The notes under the pieces are model-generated. The model had not been told where the DNA came from. It searched no databases and worked only from the letters and a program-made list of their open reading frames with translations. This document shows, in pieces, positions 1 to 12,268 of a stretch of DNA of 64,000 bases. The translations under genes and the position numbers were made by a program. The stretch is from NCBI GenBank assembly GCA_964030475.1, contig CAXIPT010000003.1, forward strand, positions 10,493,953 to 10,557,952, written 5' to 3'. The first letter of the stretch is position 1. Every line of letters starts with the position of its first letter. This DNA is from Tethya wilhelma. Lineage: Eukaryota > Porifera > Demospongiae > Tethyida > Tethyidae.

Positions 1-540
1 AGACCTGGCATGATATAGGGGGGTATGTTCCATTTTTTGATATGCTTATAACCAGTTATTAGCAGTTAAAAGGTTATAAAATTAAGAATACAGCAATTGC
101 AAAATTAATGATGTGTTTTGTCTTGATTGATCTACATCACAGTGGTACTGCGATGTGATGTCACGTTGTAACAGGTTAAAACAGGTTATAGTAGATTATA
201 ATGGGTTATTAGAGGTTACAGTGGGTTACAATGTGGTATAGGTTGCAACAGATTAAAACAGGTTATAGTGGGTTATTAGAGGTTACAGTGGGTTACAATG
301 TGTTGTTACAGGTTGTAACATGTTAAAACAGGTTATAGTGGGTTATAAGAGGTTACAGAGGGTTTCAAATGTGTTGTATAGGTTGTAACAGGCTAAAACA
401 GGTTATAGTGGGTTATAAGAGGTTACAGTGGATTATAATGGGTTATAAGAGGTTACAGTGGGTTTCAAATGTGTTGTACAGGTTGTAACAGGGTAAAACA
501 GGTTATAGTGGGTTATAAATGTGGTCTACAACAGATATAA
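1..540. repeat. TTATAAC-rich degenerate tandem array
   Basis: The stretch is built of imperfect units of about 20-60 bases such as GGTTATAGTGGGTTA and AGAGGTTACAGTGGGTT. It opens with a unique head, AGACCTGGCATGATATAGG, that recurs at about 61688 ahead of the same kind of array, so this is a dispersed repeat family and not a local satellite. It lies in the presumed second intron of the minus-strand gene at 551-791. Confidence 0.85.
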
Positions 541-550
541 ATCGGCTTAC

Positions 551-791
551 TCTTCTGCCTCAGAATCACTGTCAATCTCTTCATCAAGGTCTACTGGCTT
601 TGGTTTTAGCTTCAGCTCACTTGAACTTTCACCTTTTTTCTTTCAGAATAAAATACACATTGAACCAAATCAGATCGCTACAATCTTATCAGGCTGAGAG
701 CTATGGTCACACATACCTTCTTAGTTGGTTTGGTCCTTTTGGTCCTCCTGCTCTTGGTTGAGCCTTTGGATGGAAGAAAGAAGCTTGACAT
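551..791 (-). CDS. 5' end of a nucleolar-type protein gene, RRP9-like (partial)
   Basis: Two exons are readable on the minus strand. Exon 1 (791-717) starts at ATG and encodes 25 residues, Ser/Phe at the start and then rich in Lys, Arg and Thr, ending at a GTATGT donor. Exon 2 (639-551), entered after a TGAAAG acceptor, continues in phase with a Lys-rich stretch and then an acidic tail, DLDEEIDSDSEAE, and ends at a GTAAGC donor in phase 2. The gene therefore continues off the left edge. A basic segment followed by an E-I-x-S-D-S-E acidic motif is typical of the N-terminus of RRP9 (U3-55K), a WD40 subunit of the U3 snoRNP, but no WD repeat is visible here, so the name is tentative. It is divergent from SEC13, with 247 bp between start codons. 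Confidence 0.45.
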
Positions 792-1038
792 GTTTGCTTC
801 AACGTGTTTTATGACCACGTGGTTTCGCGCATGCTCATCACGTCATAGTGGTGACGTGGAAGACAATCAAGCTTTGTGAGACTAAAAGTCGCTGTGTAAA
901 GCATCATCCAAGCTGTAGCAAGCCTCCAAGACAAAGGAAATCGACAGATAATTATTATAGTTAACTTATACTCACTCAGTTTGCTTTAGAAAGCAAGGGC
1001 AGCTTGAAGAACTCCGTGTATTCTAATTAATCCCCACC
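792..1038. promoter_or_regulatory. Shared bidirectional promoter region
   Basis: This 247-bp interval separates two divergent start codons (the RRP9-like gene and SEC13) and must hold both 5' UTRs and promoters. No TATA box is placed convincingly. It contains CACGTGG-like and ACGTCA-like words (about 815-855) that could be bZIP or bHLH sites, but this is only inference. Confidence 0.35.
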
Positions 1039-3417
1039 ATGTCTGGTTCAGTATCTCTCCTAAACTCCGTGGAAACTGGCCATGAGGACATGATTGTAAG
1101 TTTGTTGGGTACTCTGTTGAAGTGTTTTATGTTTAATTCATTCCATGTACATTTACTAAGTTTATATTGCACCGAAATCCAAAAATGATTCGCTTATTTC
1201 TAAACATCAGTGCATGTGGATATACCATGTCTCACCAAATGGGGTATTCATTACCGGTGTTAGTGTGTGTGTGTACTCACACTATAAATGCTACCGTATA
1301 ATCACAAATGTTGCTTGTAGGGACACTACACAATTTACTCTTCTCTGGCACACACACACACATTCTCAGCATGATGCCCAGATGGACTACTATGGTAAGA
1401 GATTGGCGACGTGCTCCTCAGACCGGTCTGTCAAGATATTTGAGATTGTAAACAACAAGCAAAACCTCATAGCAACACTAGTGGGGTGAGTCAGTCACAC
1501 AGTGTACACGTATGTATGTAATGTATGGCCCTGAGACTTAGTACATGTGACGATTCTTGCATGCAGCCATGAAGGTCCTGTATGGCAAGTAGCATGGGCA
1601 CATCCAAAGTTTGGAAACATCTTAGCGTCTTGTTCGTATGATAGAAAGGTAAGAATAGTGTTGGTGCAATGTACCCGACTGCTGATACTATATGACTATA
1701 TGTGCTGTATGGAATGTGAGTTGTTTTCACTTTAGATTATCATTTGGAAGGAAAATAGTGGATCGTGGAATAAATTGTATGAATTTTGTGAACATAAATC
1801 CTCAGGTATGTCATATGGTGATGTGTCAATGCTAATACAATATTCACTACATACAAGTTACAAAGTTTTGGTTGCTGCTTACATTGATCTAGCTTCCAGC
1901 TTTTTTTGCACATTTTCATTTCCATGTTTCCAGTGAACAGCATCCAGTGGGCTCCTCACGAGTATGGTCTGATTTTAGCAGGTGCTTCTTCTGACGAGTC
2001 GTTCTCCATCATCTCCACCTCAGGTAGGTCTACTGCAGCCATGCTCTCCCTTCCATCACTGTATGGGGGGAGCACCCAATGTGTCATATAATGTGTGTGG
2101 AAGCTGTTTGTATTGACTATTTGTGGCATTATCCAGACAACATACAAGCTTTTATGTGCTCTGTCTATCGTTGTACTACAGGTGATGGTCAGTGGAAGTA
2201 CCATAAACATGAGAATGCACACACAGTAAGTGGAGTGCATAAATTGCTCTGCCAAACAGAATTGTCAATTTAGAGTTCTTTCTTTACGATCTTGTGTGTT
2301 TGTTTGTTTGTTGCAGCTTGGATGTAATGCCATAAGTTGGGCTCCGTCAGTTACTCCTGGAGCATTAATAGAGGTTCGTCGTCATAGCTAAATTACTGAT
2401 AGCCAGCCATACAATGTATGTGTGTACACCTTGGATTAACTTCCTGGTGTGCTACCCATACTGCAATCAAGTAGCCATCTTGATCTTGTTGTGTTCTTCC
2501 AGGGTGGATCAAGACCTCCCAGCTCATCAACGGTGAAGAGATTAGTCACTGGAGGAGGAGACAATCTGGTCAAAATATGGAGGTGGGTGGTAGGCCTTTC
2601 ACTAATGTACACCGCCTCTTTTGGCCTCGATCCTCTCAAACTTTTGATAAGCTCTTGAATTTTCGTACATTTTGTAGAGAGGAGAATGATAATTGGGTGT
2701 TGGAGGAGAAGCCCCTTGATCTTCACACGGACTGGGTGAGGGACGTGGCCTGGTGTCCCAGTGTGGGTCTACCCATCAGCAGAATAGCTAGCTGTTCACA
2801 AGTGAGTTGGAGACCTCATGGGTTATAGGTATGTAGATCATTTTTTTGCTTCCTGTTTTGAAATCCCTTAGGATTGCAAAGTGATCATTTGGACCAAAGA
2901 TGAGAATTCAGGTGCTGGATGGACGTCAGAAGTGAGTGAATACATTTTACCATACAGCAGTCTTGTGTCATCAAGAAAGGATGCCATGAATTTATCTGAA
3001 TGTTTGTATTGTTGACTTGTTGACTTTGACAGGTGTTGGGAACTTTCAATGATGTTGTGTGGCATGCTAGCTGGTCCATCACTGGAGACATTTTAGCTGT
3101 GTCAGGAGGCGATAATAAGGTCAGATGAATTGCACATTTGTCTATCACTAGGTATTTTTACTAAGTTTTGTTACCTGGCTGTTGGTCGCCTCCTGAGTTT
3201 AGTTTCTATTATATAATATAGCATGCTATTCAGTTGTATTTATGTATGTTATTGTGACTAAAGTCAATGGATTCACAAATGTATGACTGTGTCCAATCAC
3301 ACACAGGTGACTCTATGGAAGGAGTCTCTATCTGACCATGAGTGGGTCTGTGTCAGTGAAGTAGACAAAGGCCAACAGGTTCAGCAACAACAGCAACAGC
3401 CGCCACCACCACAATAG
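1039..3417 (+). CDS. SEC13: SEC13, COPII/nucleoporin WD40 protein (complete, 12 exons)
   Basis: SEC13 pairs with SEC31 in the outer COPII coat at ER exit sites and with NUP145C/NUP96 in the Y-complex of the nuclear pore. Exons with GT-AG borders and matching phases are 1039-1095, 1370-1485, 1567-1648, 1736-1805, 1934-2023, 2182-2225, 2317-2373, 2503-2582, 2678-2801, 2872-2931, 3033-3119 and 3307-3417, giving 325 residues against about 322 in human. Family motifs are [40 protein letters not shown], a [11 protein letters not shown] block and SGGDNKVTLWKES. The start fits because the N-terminus ([10 protein letters not shown]) matches the SEC13 blade-donating strand. The C-terminus is a Gln/Pro tail ([11 protein letters not shown]). 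Two decayed copies lie at 11249 and 16329; this is the only copy without a visible lesion. Confidence 0.96.
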
Positions 3418-3715
3418 AACCAATCAGATGATATATAGGTCTTAATTCCTTTTGTGCTTGTATGCCTACAATAATTATTAATATTGAAAGTTGTATTATT
3501 GTTCTTCTTGTCGTTTTATCATTAATTTTGTGGTTCTTATAACAATGTTTCAATACCATGCAAGGATCGTTATTCATGAAGATCTCATCAATTGAACAGG
3601 AAGTCGGATGCATCGCGATTTAATTTCATGGTTTCGCGCGAATCTTGTCATGATTTCAGCAAGCTGTATTGATTCTACTCTAGCGACTTCTCCTGTAGCT
3701 TCATTCAGTGCAGCT

Positions 3716-6700
3716 ATGTCTAGTATTCAAGCGAACTCAAGTTGCATCTCTAAAGAGCTGTCTTCTGCCTGTTACAATGGAGAAAAGGTGAAGGTGTTGC
3801 AATTTCTGGAGCAAGGAGCTGATCCAAATTCTGAGGAAGCCAAAGATTTAAGTGGGAGTGCTCCTCTGCATTATGCTTGTAAATACGGGTGGTTGGATGT
3901 TATAGAGCTGCTCGTGGAGAAGCACAAGTGTAACCCAATGGTTAAAGTGGACTATTTTTCTCAAGCAACTCCACTACATTTTGCAAGTGAGCACGACCAA
4001 GTTGAAGTAATTAAAGTGCTAGTTGACAAGTACAAGTGTAACCCAAATACCCTAGACGCTTCAAAATGTACTCCTTTGCACTATGCATGTAAATTTGGTA
4101 AGATTGGAGTAGCTAGACTACTTATCGTAAACTACCATGGTCATTGCAATCGTTTACTTAAAGACTGTTTAGAAATGACTTCTTTGCATCATGCATGCAT
4201 AAATGGACACAGTGAGGTTGTTCATCTATTCGAAGGCAATCTCTACAATGACTCATTAAACATTAAGGATAAGCATGGATGGACTCCCTTGCACCATGCT
4301 TGTCACTACAAGTATATCAACATTGTGAAAATTCTCATTACTCTCGGTGCTGATAATGATATAGTTGATAATGATGGGAACACTCCACTTCATTGTGCAT
4401 GCTCTTCTGGACAACAGGATATTATCAAGTGTCTCTTAACAGTTGCAAAGTGTAATCCAAATATCGAAAACAAAGCTAAAATGACTCCACTTCAGGTAGC
4501 CTCTCTAGAGAACTCAAATATTATCGAGATACTTATCACACATGGTTCTAACCCCAATGTGACGGACAGCAATGGGAACACTCCTCTTCACACTGCATGT
4601 CGAATGGGCTACTTAGAATCAGTAAAATGTCTTTTAGCAGCTTCAAAGTGTGATTTAAATATCAAAAACAAAGCTGATATGACTCCACTTCATGTAGCCT
4701 CTTCAAAACACATTTTTGACCTACTTATTACTCATGGTGCTAGCAATAGTGTGACTGATCATCACACTAAGTGCCACGGTACAGATAATAAAGCTCCACT
4801 TCAAAAATCATGTGCACATGAAAAAGTAGATTCCAAATCAGATAAGTGCCACATAAAAGTTTCTAAGTGTGACCAAAATGTCAGATATGATGATCATGAC
4901 ACTGCTGAACTAGCACTACTGAAAGTAATCTCTCCAAGGGACTCCAATGATAATGGCGAGCTTCTTCATAATCATGGTGCCAGCCATAATGTGATTGACA
5001 GAGATGGACTTGGTAACACTCCACTTCACACTGCATGTCGAAACGGAGACATAGATTCAGTTAAATATCTCTTAACTGCTAAAAAGTTTGATCCAAATGC
5101 CAAAAACTATAATGGTTTGACTCCACTTCATGTAGCTCCTTCGAAAAATATTATAGATCTTCTTATTACACATGGTGCCAACCCCAATGTGACTGACAGA
5201 GTTGGCAACGCTCCACTTCACTCTGCATGTCGTATGAGCCGCCTAGAATCAGCAAGAAGTCTGTTAATAGCTACAAAATGTAATCCAAATCTTGAAAACC
5301 GTTTTGGTTTTACTCCTCTTCATGTAGCCTCTTCAAAATGTATTACTGAGCTTCTTATTACACATGGTGCCAATCCTAATGTGTCTGACATAGATGGTAA
5401 CACTCCACTTCATAAAACATGTCAAATGGGATACATAGAATCAGCAAAAAGTCTCTTAATAGTTGAAGAGTGTGATCCAAACATAAAAAACAAGGCTGGA
5501 TTGACTCCACTCCAAGTTACCTCTCCAAAGAACTCAAATATTATTAAGCTACTAATCAAGCATAGAGCCAAACCTAATGTCACTGATACGGATGGTAATA
5601 CTCCACTTCACTCAGCATGCAAAATGGACTGCCTAGAATCAGTAAAAACTCTTTTAATAGTTGCAGACAGTAATCCAAATGCCAAAAACAATGCTGGTTT
5701 AACTCCGTTACATTTAACCTCTTTAAAATACATTACTGAGCTACTTATTACACATGGTGCCAACCCCAATGTGACTGACATAGATGGTAACACTCCACTT
5801 CACACTGCGTGTCAAATGGGCTGGCTAGAATCAGCAAAAAGTCTCTTAATAGCTGCAGAGTGTGATCTAAATATCAAAAGCAAAGCTGGTTTGACTCCAC
5901 TTCATGTAGCCTCTTCAAAATATATTACTGAGCTTCTAATTGCACGTGGTGCCAATTCCAATGTGACTGACATAGATGGTAACACTCCACTTCATACTTT
6001 GTGTAAAATGGGTTATTTAGAATCAGCAAAAAGTCTCTTAACAACTCTAGAGTATGATTCAAATATCCAAAACTATGCTGGTTTGACTCCACTTCATATA
6101 ACGTCTTCAAAATATATTACTGAGCTTCTAGTTACACATGGTGCCAATCCTAATGTGACTGACATAGATGGTAACACTCCACTTCACAACACATGTCGAT
6201 TGGAGTATCTAGAATCAATCAACATTCTTCTAGCAGCTCCAGAGTGTGATCCAAATATCAAAAACAATGCTGGATTAACTGCACTCCAAGTTACTTCTCT
6301 AAAGAGCTCAAATATTATTGAGTTACTTATCAAACATGGTGCCAACCCTAATGTGACTGACATAGATGGTAACACTCCACTTCACTCTGCGTGTCAAGTG
6401 TTATACCACTACCAATCTATAGAATCAGTGAGATGTCTCTTAACAGCTGAAAAGTGTAATCCAAATATCCTGAATAATGCTGGAGAGACTCCACTTCAAC
6501 TAGCTACATCTGTATGCAAGCAATATCTATCCCCACAAATTAAAAATCATGTTATTATTAAAGAACTCATCCAGCATGGTGCAAGTCCAAAAAATGTGTA
6601 CAAAACCCATGGAAGAGCACTGAAAAAGCCTTTGCAGCCTTCTGTTAAAGTTTTTGTTGTTGGAAATCCAAGAGTTGGTAAAAGTACCCTCATTGCAGCT

Positions 6701-9441
6701 CTTCAAAAAGAAAGCTCATTCTTTGGACGTGTGTTCACACCAAATCAGAAAATAACAGGACAGGATGAAAGGACAGCTGGTATTATTCCTCATGAATACG
6801 AGAGCAATGAGTATGGATACGTCACATTTTATGACTTTGCTGGACAAAGAGAGTTCTATGGTAGCCATGCAGCAGTGCTAAAGAATGCTATTCATTCATT
6901 TCCTCCATTGTTTCTGGTGATAGTGGACCTTTGTGAGAGTGAAGAGGAAATTTTGACATCCATTCTCTATTGGCTGACATTTTTAGAAAATCAGTGTAAC
7001 TCAGTCACCAGTGAGCCTCATGTAATCATTGTAGGTAGCCACGCTGATGTGCTTAAAGAGAGAAGAGAAAATCCCAAATTGAAGATTAAATCATTGAAAG
7101 CAAATGCCACAATCCAATCACCACAGTTTGTAATAGCTGGTTTCATCACCATGGATTGCCAGTATCCAGAATCTCGTGGTATGACTGAACTTCGTCAGTG
7201 TCTAAAGACAAGCTGCAGTACTCTACAATCTAGAGAAATCATTACTTTTAATGCTCATTGCTTACATGTTTATCTTGAGGACAAATTCAGAGAATCATTT
7301 GCTGTAACTTTAGAGCAGATCCAAGAAAAGATCACTAAAGCACCAATCAACCTAGAAAATGATTATGATTCTTTTGAAAGTTTTATTCCGGGGGACTTGT
7401 GTCGACTCTCTAAAATCTGTGATGAACTTAATGACAGAGGACACATCTTATTTCTGAAGGATTCACAGAATATTGAACAGAGCTGGGTGGTCGTTGACAA
7501 GAAATATCTTTTAGAACAAGTTTCTGGAAGTATATTTGCTCCTGAGCACTTCAAGCAACACAAAGTCATTACTCAGTGTACCTGCAGTACAGGAGTTGTA
7601 CCATTGTCTAGTATTGAAAAGAATTTTCCAGAACACAACCCAAAGCTACTGACTAAGTATCTTTCTTGTCTAGAATTCTGCCATGAGATTTCTGATCCTG
7701 AAATTCTTCGTCATATTACTGCAAAGCACAAAACATGTGTTGTGACTGAACCTTCAACATATGATTTTGGAGAGCAATACTTTTTGTTTCCTGCACTTGT
7801 TAGTCTGAATGTGCCAGCATATGTATGGGATGACAAGTCACGTTACACTCATCATTTTGGGTGGATACTCTACTGTTCAACCGAAAAACAAGAGCATTTT
7901 TTTACTTCACGATTTCTTCAAGTTCTCATTCTAAGGATGGCAGCAACTCATCCTTTTCCATTGACCGAAGGAGACAAATTTCAGTCCAATCCAGCCATTC
8001 AGCGAAACTGCTCAATTTGGAAGACTGGAATATTCTGGGGTAATGATCGTGGAGTGGAGACCCTTGTTGAGGTGTTTCCTGATAACAAGGCAGTTGTTTT
8101 ATTAATGCGGTGTGGACAAGCAACCATTGTAGATCTTGTTCATCTTCGATCTCAAATCATTCGACAAGTCCTCTCAGCAGCCAAAGAATTCTGCAACAGT
8201 ATCACCACCTCTGAGTCATTCATCGATCCTTCTCAGTGTAAACAATACCCTCTTGAACCACTCTCAAAACTAAAACATTATAGCATATCAAGCATTTCCA
8301 AAGCACTTGTTAATGGAGCTTCGAATGTTGTGGGTCCAAGTGGTACAATTCCTCTGGAGCATTTGATATTGTATGAGTCCTATGCTGGACTGGAAGAAAA
8401 CATTCTTTGGGAATTGTACAAGAACCAAGAACGAATCATTCCCAACAACTTTTTAGCACAGTTTTCAAAAGCCAAGAAGAAGAATTCTGAAGTAATGATC
8501 AGGATGTTTGCTCCCACAGAGCATGACAGAACTTTATCAGAAATTCTGACTATGCTGAAGACCTGGAGAGATAAGCATACAGGAACCTTCAAGAGTCTGA
8601 GAGAGAAACTGGATGAATTTAGTGTATATGCTGGAAGAAATCCACTGGTCAGTTAAAATTTATTTAATATTCATGGTTGGTGGGGTTAATAGCTCAATAT
8701 TATTATTACTGAAGGGTGCATAATACATGTAAGCTTGCAATGTACTGACCCTTATTTGAATGGTTAGTTTATGATAATATACATTACACTGAATGCACAA
8801 ATGATAGATTTTAGCTGGAGTTACTGAAAAGCTAGTGGATATTCCCCCATCAAATATAATATATGCATCCTCTGACAGTATACCCGAAACAATACAAGGA
8901 AGTAAGTGTCTAGTAATTATTGCTCTTCACCATATAAATTTTTAAGTAAAGTTTGTAATGTATTCATATAGTTTGATTGCAATTATTATTGTTAACAGAA
9001 TAATGTAATCAATATGAACCAATGACCATACATAATATACTGTATAATTTCTTGATTATGTGCATGTGCACGATGTTATAATTATTAACTTACTATTATG
9101 TAGGTTACAGGCCCACTCTTCGACAGTTACAATGTTTGAACTGCAGTAATGAAAAGAGTGTTAAAGTGATCGATAGAGTTGCTGCTAATTGGGAGAGGCT
9201 AGCATTAGCACTGGGATTTAAAGATTACGAGATTAAACGCATAAAGAGAGATATTGATGATCGCTATGGTTGTATAGAAGCAGCAACAGAAGTCTTATAT
9301 CAGTGGCTCAATGGAGCCGTGGAAAGTGAATTCGATCCCCCCATTACTTGGAATACACTCATCCTATGTCTCAGACAATCTGAAGCTGAATTTGATGAAC
9401 TAGCAGATGAGGTTCAACAAGCAATAAAGCTGCTAGTGTAA
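3716..9441 (+). CDS. Ankyrin-Roc-COR-Death domain Roco protein
   Basis: Three exons fit: 3716-8647 (an upstream in-frame ATG at 3608 is possible), 8808-8901 and 9104-9441, joined by GTCAGT/AG and GTAAGT/AG borders in phase, giving 1787 residues. Residues about 50-970 are some 25 ankyrin repeats (the motif DGNTPLHTACQMG recurs). A Roc GTPase follows: P-loop GNPRVGKST near residue 983, DFAGQ near 1040 and a GSHAD guanine-specificity motif near 1107. A COR-like region (WVVVDKKYLLEQVSGSIFAP, later YFLFPALVS) spans roughly 1220-1560. The last exon encodes a Death domain (VAANWERLALALGFKDYEIKRI). The order ANK-Roc-COR-Death resembles DAPK1 without its kinase. A role in death or innate-immune signalling through Death-domain contacts is inference. 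The P-loop and switch look intact, so GTP binding is likely. Confidence 0.9.
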
Positions 9442-9825
9442 GAAGACACAAACTTAACATAAATGGTCAACAATAATCCCGATCACCTGATTGTGATTTG
9501 CTAAATAGATTCATGATTCATCACCTGCATGAGGACAATGGAATTAACCTTTGTACCATATAGCCTAGAAAACTAATTATTGAATTCATGCCACTTACTT
9601 AGGCCATGTAAAATAGATTATTAGTTTATCATCCTGCAGGCAGGAAGTCATTAGGGCGGGTGGGTGTTTTTACTATGAATATGATTAAAAACAAACACTT
9701 CTGAATCATTACATATAATTATGTACTTGTGAAAACTACAACACAATTTAAAGCACAATTACACGCATCAAGTTACTTTTACACACAATACAGAATATAG
9801 AACAAAAAAAAAAATAATAATACTC
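9442..9825. other. Intergenic, nothing recognised
   Basis: AT-rich spacer. No ORF, RNA gene or inverted repeat was recognised; it ends in an A-rich run (about 9802-9815) just before the next ORF. Confidence 0.5.
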
Positions 9826-10398
9826 ATGAATATTAGACTTTCTAAGTCTAAAAAGAGGAGACTGAGAAGACTGAGAAGACTTAGAAGACGTAAACCCAAA
9901 CCATCTATTAATACACAGTCCCAGGAACCACATGCTGAGACTCCAGAGTCACAATCACAGATTCCAACTGGTGCCCTCTCTGTCGAGTGTTATGAAGAAC
10001 TCCAGGCCACTCAGCAAGATCCTCAACCTGGTGTTCTTGAGCTTTGTCTCCAGGATCCTGTGTCTGTCCTCTCCGAGTCTGAGCTTAGCCCTTCTGATGT
10101 TGCCCCACCAGCCTTTTACCACTATGACGAGTCTAGTGATAGGCCTGGAGTAGGTGTTGTGCGTGATGATGATAGGAAGATCTGTTGGTCGCCTATCAAA
10201 GTCAGTAGAAGTGCTGTGAAAGTGGGTGTTGTGGCTTCCAGTGAGAGTGATCTGGACTCTGATGATTGTCTCTCGTTTGAATACCAACCTAGAGATGGAG
10301 TGCCAGGTTTTGACATTGAAACCAATGTTGATGGTTTTTGGGCTCCAATAGCTCATCGAACTCGTGGACGTTTGAAGTTGAAACCTGTCGGAACTTAA
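9826..10398 (+). CDS. Unidentified 190-residue protein, basic N-terminus
   Basis: An uninterrupted ORF from ATG to TAA with no introns. The N-terminus is extremely basic, with RRLRRLRRLRRR at about residues 11-22, and could bind nucleic acid or be a nuclear signal. The middle is rich in Ser, Glu, Pro and Asp and looks disordered (SSESDLDSDD). The C-terminus holds FWAPIAHRTRGRLKLKP. I do not recognise a family. A remnant of a retroelement polyprotein is possible because short Pro-Ile-Ala-x-Arg-Thr-Arg-like strings occur there, but there is no reverse transcriptase or zinc knuckle nearby. It may be a separate small gene or the end of an unseen one. Confidence 0.4.
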   Translation: MNIRLSKSKKRRLRRLRRLRRRKPKPSINTQSQEPHAETPESQSQIPTGALSVECYEELQATQQDPQPGVLELCLQDPVSVLSESELSPSDVAPPAFYHYDESSDRPGVGVVRDDDRKICWSPIKVSRSAVKVGVVASSESDLDSDDCLSFEYQPRDGVPGFDIETNVDGFWAPIAHRTRGRLKLKPVGT

Positions 10399-10483
10399 TT
10401 TTATTCTTTACTGTCTCTCTCTGTATATTATTGTGTGTTGTTTCCCCTTCCCCCATTGCACCTTTTGTGGCGTGTTCAATGAC

Positions 10484-10519
10484 ATAATAATAATAATAAT
10501 AATAATAATAATATTATAA
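10484..10519. repeat. (AAT)n microsatellite
   Basis: About eleven AAT/ATA units just downstream of the unidentified ORF. Confidence 0.9.
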
Positions 10520-10696
10520 TATCCTTTGAGTGGTTTAGAATAACAAATTTAAACTAGATTATTCATAGTAAATCTTATTAATGTTATCTTAGATTCTATA
10601 CACATGCAACTAATATGCATAATGTTATGCAGGTGTGCCACTAGCCTCATTCCCAGGCCCAACGAGGCTATATAGCGTGCCACTAGCTAGCTAATC

Positions 10697-10870
10697 CTAT
10701 AGAGCGGGTGCAATCAACGTCATCAAAAACCGGAAGTATTTTGAGTGATACTAGAAATAGTTATTTTTGCCATACGGAAGTAAATGACAGCTGCTCGTTT
10801 CTCCGTATTGCTCTGTACATTTTTGCCATACGGAAGTGACTCATTTTACGTAAATGCACCCGCTCTATAG
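10697..10870. mobile_element. 174-bp MITE with 16-bp terminal inverted repeats
   Basis: The ends CTATAGAGCGGGTGCA (10697-10712) and TGCACCCGCTCTATAG (10855-10870) are perfect inverted repeats. The interior repeats TTTTGCCATACGGAAGT twice. No ORF is present. A target duplication is not obvious. Confidence 0.8.
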
Positions 10871-11248
10871 CTGAAAATTAGAAAGCGCGGCTGCTTGTTA
10901 ATTCCGCGCATGCCTAGATTGATCGTGAATGGTGTGCATCCGGGATCAGAAGTTCAGTACCAACCTTCTCACATGCAGTCTGAGAGTGCATGGCTATAAA
11001 ATAATCATGCTGAAAATCTTACTGTAAGATATATATGTGACAGCGCTGAATATGAATATATAAAAGATACTGCAATAACAAACACAATAAGACATACAAT
11101 AACAATTCAATAAAATTAGTTGTGAACTTCTGAGACAATCATACGATTGCAATGTACACTGTATAGTGCATGAAACAAGGAATCTGATACTACAACAATA
11201 CAAATGGGTACCAACTCAAGTCAAATTTTTTTGCAGCAGTATAAAAGT
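10871..11248. other. Intergenic, nothing recognised
   Basis: AT-rich sequence between the MITE and the partial SEC13 copy, with no supported gene on either strand. Confidence 0.45.
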
Positions 11249-12028
11249 CCTCTCAAACTCTTGATAAGCTCTTGAAATTTCGTACATTTTGTAGAGAGGA
11301 GAATGATAATTGGGTGTTGGAGGAGAAGCCCCTTGATCTTCACACGGACTGGGTGAGGGATGTGGCCTGGTGTCCAAGTGTCGGTCTACCAATCAGCAGA
11401 ATAGCTAGCTGTTCACAAGTGAGTTGGAGACCTCATGGGTTATGGGTATGTTGATCATTTTTTGCTTCCTGTTTTGAAATCCCTTTAGGATTGCAAAGTG
11501 ATTATTTGGACCAAAGATGAGAATTCAGGCGCTGGATGGACGTCGGAAGTGAGTGAATACATTTTACCATACAGCAATCTTGTGTCATCAAGAAAGAATG
11601 CCATGAATTTATCTGAATGTTTGTATTGCTGACTTGTTGACTTTGACAGGTGTTGGGAACTTTCAATATGATGTTGTGTGGCATGCTAGCTGGTCTATCA
11701 CTGGAGACATTTTAGCTGTGTCAGGAGGCGATAATAAGGTCAGATAAATTGCACATTAATTTTGTCTATCACTAAGTATAAGTTTTGTTACCTGGCTGTT
11801 GGTCGCCTCCTGAGTTTAGTTTTTATTTATGGCATGCTATTCAGTTGTATTTATGTATGTTATTGTGACTAAAGTCAATGGATTCACAAATGCATGACTG
11901 TGTCATATCACACACAGGTGACTCTATGGAAGGAGTCTCTATCTGACCATGAGTGGGTGGGTGTCAGTGAAGTAGACAAAGGTCAACAGGTTCAGCAACA
12001 ACAGCAACAGCCGCCACCACCACAATAG
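11249..12028 (+). pseudogene. SEC13 partial copy 2 (exons 9-12, frameshifted)
   Basis: From CCTCTCAAAC at 11249 the sequence follows SEC13 from the end of intron 8 to the stop codon, including introns 9, 10 and 11, so it is a DNA-level duplicate and not a retrocopy. Exon 9 starts at 11295. Exon 11 has two extra bases (TTTCAATATGATG against TTTCAATGATG in the intact copy, near 11668), which shifts the frame before the last WD blade. Exons 1-8 are absent. The Gln/Pro tail and a TAG at 12026-12028 remain in the exon 12 sequence. It cannot encode a SEC13 propeller. Confidence 0.92.
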
Positions 12029-12268
12029 AACCAATCAGATGATAGGTCTTAATTCCTTTTGTGCTTGTATAATAATTATGAAAGTTGTATTATTGTTCTT
12101 CTTGTATACATAATTTTTGTGGTTCTTATGATGAAATTAATTTCAATACAATGCAAGTAATAATAATTATACGATATAATATTATAATCTAGCTTGGATC
12201 CCATGAAGTAATTATTTACTATTCTCAACAAAGAACTTATATACTACCACTCTATATAGTCAAAGTAC

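Noticed and set aside
519..761. Plus-strand 80-codon ORF
   Set aside because: It is antisense to the two phased minus-strand exons with clear splice sites.
11235..11252. Similarity of GCAGCAGTATAAAAGTC to the 3' end of the vWA genes as a recombination joint
   Set aside because: The match is only about 18 bases with mismatches and could be chance.
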